Positions 12,968-17,598 of a stretch of DNA of 17,598 bases are shown here, in pieces. The notes beneath the pieces were generated by a model, which ran no database searches, had not been told where the DNA came from, and worked only from the letters and a program-made list of their open reading frames with translations. Each line of letters opens with the position of its first letter. Position 1 is the first letter of the stretch. This stretch comes from SW-9-67-25 sp964623735 (lineage in GTDB: Archaea > Halobacteriota > Halobacteria > Halobacteriales > Haloarculaceae): positions 1 to 17,598 of the forward strand of contig CAZUVE010000046.1 of the NCBI GenBank assembly GCA_964623735.1, read 5' to 3'. The position numbers were made by a program, and so were the translations under genes.

Positions 12968-14212
12968 GTACGTCTGCGATTCGGGTGCAACGAGCGTCAC
13001 ACCGACGCCGACCAGCCCGAGCACGAGGGCGTAGCCGAACACAGATACGTAGCTGCCCGTCGATTCGAGCAGCGCGCCGGCGATTGCGGGTGCGACGAAC
13101 GCGCCACCCCATCCGACCACGCTGATGATAGCGATGGCAGTCCCGGCGACGTTACTTTCGACGAACTCGCCGGCATAGGTGTACAGCAGGCCGATCTGCA
13201 GCTGGACGAACACGCCCGCGGCGACGATCCCCAGCAGGAACAGCACGACCGTCCCGGAGTAGTAGAGGGCGGCGACGAGCGCCGACGTGACGAGGAAAGA
13301 CACCAGCACGATCGGGCGACGGCGGTGCCCGAAGACCCGGTCGGAGAGCACTCCGCCGGCGGTCCGGGCGACGATCCCAGTGGCGGGAAAGAGCGCGACC
13401 AGCAGACCGCTCTCGGCCAGCGACAGACCGAACGTCTCCGCGGAGTAGGTGGGCATCCAGCTGTTGACCAGCATGTACAGCGAGTAGACCGTGAACGACA
13501 TCACGCCGACGAACCACACGCCCCGGCTCAGGAGGACGCGCTTGATCTCCGCGAGTCCGGGGGTCTGCTCCGAGGGGGCGGCCGCGTCGACACCCCGGCC
13601 CACGAACACGAGCACCGGCAGGACCACGAGCCCCAGCACCGCGAAGGCGGCGAAGATGGCCGCCCAGCCCAGTCTCCCGGCGATCAGCGGCCCCGTGTAC
13701 TGGCCGACCGCGTAGCCCACCGGGTAGCCAGTCGTGTACACCGCCACGGCAGTCGCGCGGTTGCCGGTCCCGAAGGCACCCGTCAGCAGGTTCGCGCCGG
13801 CGACCCAGAAGGTGACGAACGCGGTTCCCCCGAGCAGCCGCGAGGCGATCAGCGGCCAGTACGCGCCGGCGTCGGCCGCCACCCAGCCCCAGACGCCGGC
13901 GGCCAGCAACACGAGCACCGACGCCACGGCCGCGGCCCGGTTGTTGACCCGGTCGAGGTAGATCCCGACCGGCAGCCCGACGATTGCAGCCGCCACCTGC
14001 GGGGCCGTGAGCACCCACGAGGCTGCCGTCGGGCCGATCGACAGTTCCGCTATCACGACCGACATGACGCTGGCCGGGACGATGGAGTAGCCGCCGACGA
14101 AGACCAGAAACAGCCACAGCGCGGCCAGCAACCCGTGCGGACCGGCCAGCCCGGAGACGAGTGTGTGACGGCGCACACCCGAAATTTCCCGGACGCGACC
14201 CCTTAATTTCAT
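12947..14212 (-). CDS. Major facilitator superfamily transporter
   Basis: This 421-residue protein has about 12 hydrophobic helices and an MFS motif A-like loop after the second helix (GLPVGIYLDRVNNR, 79-92). A corresponding basic loop in the second half, GGVLSDRVFGHRRRP, shows the usual two-fold pseudosymmetry. Conserved tight turns such as YPVGYAVGQYTGPLIAG lie in the first half. It is a secondary transporter of the plasma membrane; a substrate cannot be read, but coupling to an IclR regulator suggests uptake of an organic acid or the inducer. ATG 14212 overlaps the stop of the IclR gene as ATGA, so translation is coupled, and no separate promoter is needed. It faces the symporter gene tail to tail. 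Confidence 0.88.
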   Translation of the reverse strand: MKLRGRVREISGVRRHTLVSGLAGPHGLLAALWLFLVFVGGYSIVPASVMSVVIAELSIGPTAASWVLTAPQVAAAIVGLPVGIYLDRVNNRAAAVASVLVLLAAGVWGWVAADAGAYWPLIASRLLGGTAFVTFWVAGANLLTGAFGTGNRATAVAVYTTGYPVGYAVGQYTGPLIAGRLGWAAIFAAFAVLGLVVLPVLVFVGRGVDAAAPSEQTPGLAEIKRVLLSRGVWFVGVMSFTVYSLYMLVNSWMPTYSAETFGLSLAESGLLVALFPATGIVARTAGGVLSDRVFGHRRRPIVLVSFLVTSALVAALYYSGTVVLFLLGIVAAGVFVQLQIGLLYTYAGEFVESNVAGTAIAIISVVGWGGAFVAPAIAGALLESTGSYVSVFGYALVLGLVGVGVTLVAPESQTYTGRRNG

Positions 14213-14988
14213 CGGGTGGTCCGGCCGGCGCTGTAGTTGAGTTCGACGATGTTGATCGCCGACAGCAACTGGTCGGACAGCGCGGCCTCGATTTCGGGCT
14301 CGCGCATCCGGTGGGCCGGGCCGGAGACGCTGATCCCGCCCAGCACCTCCCCCTCGCTGTCGGTGATCGGCGCACCCATCGTGATCATGCCGCGCTTGTA
14401 CTCCTCGCGCTCGAAGCTCACGCCGTCCGCGCGGATGCTCTCGAGTTCTTCGAACAGCGCGCCGCGGTCCGTGATCGTGTTCCGGGTGCGGGCGGGCAGG
14501 CCGTGGCGGTCGACAATCTCCTCGACGCGCTCGCGGGGGTAGTGAGCGAGCATCGCCTTGCCCGCCCCCGAGCAGTGCAGGTGGAAGTACATCCCCGGGA
14601 TCACGTCGTAGGTGATCGACTGGCTGGACCGGACGGCGTCCAGGCACACCCCCAGCCCCTCCTCCTCGACGATCAGCGTCACGAGTTCGCTGCTGGACTC
14701 GGCGGCCAGGTCCCAGACCTGCGGCCGGGCCACGCCGTAGAGACGGATCCGCTCGCGCACCCGGCCGCCAAGCTCCAGAAACCGGAGGCTCAGCCGGTAC
14801 TCGTCGCCGTCCTTGCGGACGTACCCCAGCTGGACGAGCGTGCTCAGGTAGTCGTGGACGACGCTGCGCGGGCGGTCGATCCGCTCTGCCAGTTCGGTCA
14901 CCCCGGCACTCCTCGCCTCGTCGAGCGCTCCCACGACGTCGTCCATCGTGAGTAGCGCCTTGATCGGCCGGTTCGCCTCGTCGGTCAT
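14209..14988 (-). CDS. IclR-family transcriptional regulator (second copy)
   Basis: This 259-residue protein has a winged helix-turn-helix at about residues 12-70 (ELAERIDRPRSVVHDYLSTLVQLG) and an IclR effector domain at about 80-250, with SGAGKAMLAHYPRERVEEIVDRHG and NTITDRG as landmarks. It shares the family layout with the regulator at 378-1145 but is clearly a different protein. The frame runs open to 15207; ATG 14988 is preferred because homology begins near it and GGAGG lies about five bases before it. It is coupled to the MFS gene by an ATGA overlap and divergent from the amidohydrolase operon. Two copies of a TTCGGGATWGTCGAAT-like sequence in the shared upstream region are good operator candidates, suggesting control of both directions. 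Confidence 0.9.
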   Translation of the reverse strand: MTDEANRPIKALLTMDDVVGALDEARSAGVTELAERIDRPRSVVHDYLSTLVQLGYVRKDGDEYRLSLRFLELGGRVRERIRLYGVARPQVWDLAAESSSELVTLIVEEEGLGVCLDAVRSSQSITYDVIPGMYFHLHCSGAGKAMLAHYPRERVEEIVDRHGLPARTRNTITDRGALFEELESIRADGVSFEREEYKRGMITMGAPITDSEGEVLGGISVSGPAHRMREPEIEAALSDQLLSAINIVELNYSAGRTTR

Positions 14989-15307
14989 TGCCCTCCGGTT
15001 GGGAGCCGGGACACAAGTGTATTCGGGATTGTCGAATCCACGCAGCGCGGTGGACACGACAGTTCGGGTCCAGAACCGGGCCAGGTCCCCGGTGGTGCCC
15101 GGACGGCGGGCCCGCGGCGACCGGTCTGTGACCGACGTCGACCGCCGTCGGTTCGGGATAGTCGAATACGTACTATCAACTTTCGAGTACAAAACCGGGA
15201 TTCCCACGGCAAATATGGTCTAATGCGCCCACAGACACGCGCTCTATCGAGTTTCGACGATCGCGACGGAAGAAGATTTTTGTGTGTGTTACTGATAGTT
15301 ACTGCGT
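14989..15307. promoter_or_regulatory. Divergent regulatory region between the IclR and amidohydrolase genes
   Basis: These 319 bases contain no convincing gene. Near-identical 18-base sequences occur at 15022-15039 (TTCGGGATTGTCGAATCC) and 15152-15169 (TTCGGGATAGTCGAATAC); each contains TTCG-7-CGAA-type dyad symmetry and is a likely IclR operator. Next to the second copy is ACCGACG-8-CGTCGGT (15131-15152). The first copy overlaps the region where the IclR promoter should lie (minus-strand AATACA near 15018-15023). Towards the amidohydrolase, a weak TATA-like run, GATTTTTG (15275-15282), is about 29 bases before ATG 15308, and GTTACTG is repeated at 15288-15294 and 15298-15304, one helical turn apart, between that box and the start. 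Confidence 0.55.
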
Positions 15308-16420
15308 ATGGCGGAACGCGCACATCCGGGTTTCGGCGGAGAGGGAGCCGAGGGCGAACTGACGCTGGTCGACGCGGACGTCCACCAGCGGTGGACCGAC
15401 GAGTCCGAGATCGTCAGGTACCTGCCCGAGCGCTACCGGGACGACGGGCTGGTCCTGCCGACGCTCCTGTACCGCAACCCGGGTGGGTACTTCAAGGACG
15501 ACGAGTTCACCGAGGAGGGCGGGACGCCCGGATCCGATCTGGAGAAGATCGCCGACGACCACCTCGACCGGCACGGGATCGACTTCGCGATGTTCACGGG
15601 CAACTCCTGGCTGAACCTCGGTGCAGTGCCGAACCGCGACTACGCGGGGGCGGTCGCCGAGGCGTACAACCGGTGGCTGGTCGAGGACTGCCTGCCGGTC
15701 GACGAGCGCTTTCTCGGGTCGATCTTCGTCCCGCCGCGGGATCCCGAACGCGGGGCGGAGCTGATCGGCGAGTACGGCGACCACCCGCAGGTCCGGCAGG
15801 TCATGCTGCCCGGCGGCTCCGAGACGCCCTACGGGCGGCCACAGTACTGGCCGATCTACGAGGCCGCACAGGCGCAGAACCTCGCGGTCGCGGTCCACCC
15901 CTTTTCCGAGGGCCACGGCGTCTCGAACCCGCCGACCGGCGCCGGCCACCCCAACAACTACATCGAGTGGCACACCCTGCTGGGCGCGATCTTCATGGGA
16001 CAGCTCGCGAGTATGGTCACCGAGGGCGTGTTCGTCGAGTATCCCGACCTCCGCGTGGCGTTCATCGAGGGCGGGTACGGCTGGGTCCCCCACTTCATGT
16101 GGCGGCTGGACAAGAACTGGAAGGGGCTGCGCTCGCAGGTGCCCTGGCTGGAGAAACCGCCCAGCGAGTACATCCGCGAACAGGTGTGGTTCGCGAGCCA
16201 GCCCGTCGAGGAACCCGAGCGACCCGAACACCACAGCCACCTCATGGAGATGATGCACGCCGAAGAGACGCTGATCTTCGCCAGCGACTACCCCCACTGG
16301 GACGGCGACTCGCCGGCGTGGGGCATGCCGCCGATGGACGACGACCTCGAGCGGGCAATCCGCTACGAGAACGCACAGCGGCTGTGGGACCTGCCGGCCG
16401 ATCCCGGTGATCTGTCGTGA
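15308..16420 (+). CDS. Amidohydrolase family protein (COG2159, ACMSD-like TIM barrel)
   Basis: This 370-residue protein has the metal-binding start DADVH (22-26) in place of the classic H-x-H, the later barrel residues H197 (AVHPFSEGHG), E254 in FIEGGYGW, and the terminal aspartate D327 in FASDYPHWDG. This set is typical of the COG2159/amidohydrolase-2 group related to aminocarboxymuconate semialdehyde decarboxylase, whose members decarboxylate or hydrolyse aromatic and other acids. ATG 15308 fits the family start and lies about 29 bases after a weak TATA-like sequence. The stop overlaps the Rieske gene as GTGA, followed two bases after that gene by a dehydrogenase, so these three form an operon. 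The divergent IclR gene is the likely regulator. The substrate is unknown. Confidence 0.88.
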   Translation: MAERAHPGFGGEGAEGELTLVDADVHQRWTDESEIVRYLPERYRDDGLVLPTLLYRNPGGYFKDDEFTEEGGTPGSDLEKIADDHLDRHGIDFAMFTGNSWLNLGAVPNRDYAGAVAEAYNRWLVEDCLPVDERFLGSIFVPPRDPERGAELIGEYGDHPQVRQVMLPGGSETPYGRPQYWPIYEAAQAQNLAVAVHPFSEGHGVSNPPTGAGHPNNYIEWHTLLGAIFMGQLASMVTEGVFVEYPDLRVAFIEGGYGWVPHFMWRLDKNWKGLRSQVPWLEKPPSEYIREQVWFASQPVEEPERPEHHSHLMEMMHAEETLIFASDYPHWDGDSPAWGMPPMDDDLERAIRYENAQRLWDLPADPGDLS

Positions 16421-16977
16421 AAACGCGCTTCGAGGTCTGCCCGGCGACCGACCTCGGTCCCGGCGAGCGGATCATCGCCGACCTCGACGGGATCGACGTC
16501 GGCGTGTTCAACGTCGACGGCGAGTACCACGCGCTGAAAAACGATTGCCCCCACCAGCGCGCGCCGCTGTGTGAGGGATCGCTGACTGGTCTGACGACCG
16601 CCGACGCCCCCGGCGAGTTCGAGTACGAGCGCGACGGCGAGATCGTGCGCTGTCCCTGGCACGGCTGGGAGTTCGACGTCACGACCGGCGAGTCCGTCTT
16701 CAATCCCCACCGCGTGAGGGCGAAGACCTTCGAGACGGCCGTCGAGGCCAGCGACGACCCCGAGACCGTCGAGACGAGCGAGCCAGCCAGCGCGAGGGCC
16801 GGCCGACTCGATTTCTCGACCGGGACGACCGCCGACGACGGGGACACCGAAGACGGAGCGGGCGGCCGAACCAGCGAACGTGAAGCCGACCACGGCGTCG
16901 CCCTCGCGGGCGAGGAGCCGCCGGTCGAAACCTACGACGTCGACGTCGAGAACGGGGTCGTCGTGGTGCACCTGTGA
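16417..16977 (+). CDS. Rieske [2Fe-2S] protein with an acidic insertion
   Basis: This 186-residue protein has a Rieske cluster site: C44-P-H46 in KNDCPHQRAPLCEG and C79-P-W-H82 in RCPWHGWEFD. The core resembles ferredoxins or small oxygenase-associated Rieske proteins of about 105 residues, with the last strand (TYDVDVENGVVVVHL) at the very C-terminus. Between the core and that strand, roughly residues 107-162 are a low-complexity stretch rich in Asp, Glu, Thr, Ser and Gly, an unusual insertion probably forming a flexible loop. The start GTG 16417 overlaps the amidohydrolase stop. It probably transfers electrons to or from an oxidoreductase of the same pathway. No large oxygenase subunit is visible within the window, so the partner is unknown. 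Confidence 0.9.
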   Translation: MKTRFEVCPATDLGPGERIIADLDGIDVGVFNVDGEYHALKNDCPHQRAPLCEGSLTGLTTADAPGEFEYERDGEIVRCPWHGWEFDVTTGESVFNPHRVRAKTFETAVEASDDPETVETSEPASARAGRLDFSTGTTADDGDTEDGAGGRTSEREADHGVALAGEEPPVETYDVDVENGVVVVHL

Positions 16978-16979
16978 CC

Positions 16980-17598
16980 ATGCACGGAACCACAGTAGTT
17001 CTCGGCGGGTCGGGGGCCATGACGTCCTCGTGTGCCTACGACCTGGTCGAAACGAGCGACGCCGACGAGATCGTGATCGCCGACGCGGACGAAGGAAGCG
17101 CCCGGAGGCTCGTAGAACTCGTCGACGACGACCGCGCGCGGTTCGAGCCCGTCGACGCCACCGACGCGGACGACATCGCCCGCGTTCTGTCGGGGGCCGA
17201 CTACGCGGTCAACGGTCTCCCCTACCGGTTCGAGGAGAACGTCCTCGACGCGATTCTCTCGGCCGGCGGGATCGACGCGGTGGACCTCAACGCCTTCGAG
17301 TTCGACGCGGTGCTGGGCCGGTCGGCGGAGTTCGCCGACGCGGACTGCCGGCTGTGGTTCGCCAACGGCGGACTCGTCAGCACGATCGTCCTCGGGCTGC
17401 TGGGCTGTCGGTCCTTCGACTCGGTCTCGGACGTCAACTTCTACTGGGGGATGTGGCGGCTGCTCACCCAGACGACGCCGGGACTGACCGACACCGTCAC
17501 CTACGAGCACGACCCCACTGTGGACGAACGAATCCGGTGGGAGGACGGCGAGGTGATCGACGACCTGCCCGCCTTCGGACACGAGCGGACGTTCACCT
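16980..17598 (+). CDS. Saccharopine dehydrogenase-like NAD(P)-binding protein (partial, cut at window end)
   Basis: ATG 16980 begins two bases after the Rieske stop, and the frame stays open to the window end, giving the first 206 residues. The N-terminus, TTVVLGGSGAMTSSCAYDLV, is a nucleotide-binding turn (GGSGAM) followed by the first helix. The acidic strand end VIADADE comes next, and then a second Rossmann half with GADYAVNGLPY. This is the pattern of the saccharopine dehydrogenase NADP-binding family (LYS9-like, including lysine-6-dehydrogenase and carboxynorspermidine synthase relatives). Members reduce or oxidise C-N bonds of amino-acid adducts. Cotranscription with the amidohydrolase and Rieske genes suggests a shared pathway on an amine or amino-acid-derived compound. 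The C-terminal catalytic part is not visible, so the reaction is unknown. Confidence 0.8.
   Translation, partial: MHGTTVVLGGSGAMTSSCAYDLVETSDADEIVIADADEGSARRLVELVDDDRARFEPVDATDADDIARVLSGADYAVNGLPYRFEENVLDAILSAGGIDAVDLNAFEFDAVLGRSAEFADADCRLWFANGGLVSTIVLGLLGCRSFDSVSDVNFYWGMWRLLTQTTPGLTDTVTYEHDPTVDERIRWEDGEVIDDLPAFGHERTFT

Noticed and set aside
11167..12990. Long minus-strand open frame (607 residues) opposite the symporter
   Set aside because: The plus strand encodes an SSS carrier with its signature. The antisense product is a low-complexity His/Asp/Arg-rich sequence with no start signal.
12947..15016. A 689-residue fusion of MFS with an N-terminal extension
   Set aside because: Beyond ATG 14212 the frame is a shadow of the second IclR gene. 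The ATGA overlap supports two separate proteins.
1..17598. CRISPR arrays, tRNA or rRNA genes, full IS elements and defence systems
   Set aside because: I looked for regularly spaced repeats, cloverleaf-like conserved blocks, transposase motifs and known defence families on both strands and saw none.

Overview
The window looks like a haloarchaeal chromosome segment. GC is high, the predicted proteins are rich in Asp and Glu, and most genes or operons are preceded by an A/T-rich TATA box centred about 26-33 bases upstream of an ATG or GTG, which implies leaderless or nearly leaderless mRNAs. Other genes follow in overlapping ATGA or GTGA pairs. The gene families also fit: a tungsten-type aldehyde:ferredoxin oxidoreductase (AOR), IclR regulators, an SSS symporter and a COG2159 amidohydrolase. 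I saw no rRNA, tRNA, CRISPR array or full-length IS.

Left part (1-3180, plus strand): the tail of a probable thiamine-diphosphate enzyme, an IclR regulator, an AOR and, overlapping the AOR by four bases, a MoaD/ThiS-type ubiquitin-fold protein. Middle part (3177-9787, minus strand): five genes. In transcription order these are an ornithine cyclodeaminase/mu-crystallin family enzyme, a 580-residue protein I cannot name, a divergent Ldh2-like protein translationally coupled to it, an M19-dipeptidase-like protein and an FAD-dependent DAO-family amine/amino-acid oxidase. A 76-bp MITE-like inverted-repeat element sits exactly at the stop codon of the cyclodeaminase-family gene.

Transport part (9949-12816, plus strand): a 186-residue protein of unknown function, two very small single-helix membrane proteins (42 and 53 residues) and a sodium:solute symporter. 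Right part (12947 to the end): a divergent arrangement with an IclR regulator and an MFS transporter on the minus strand, and an amidohydrolase, a Rieske protein and a saccharopine-dehydrogenase-like NAD(P)-binding protein (cut by the window edge) on the plus strand.

Taken together this reads as an accessory catabolic island: two IclR-controlled modules, two transporters and many oxidoreductases acting on amines or amino-acid-like compounds. One possible route, inferred only from gene content, is amine or N-methyl/D-amino acid to 2-oxo acid (DAO), to aldehyde (ThDP enzyme), to carboxylate (AOR). The M19-like protein resembles, from memory, the one encoded beside the dimethylglycine demethylase genes of Pseudomonas, which points towards methylated amines. 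The substrates cannot be read from the sequence.
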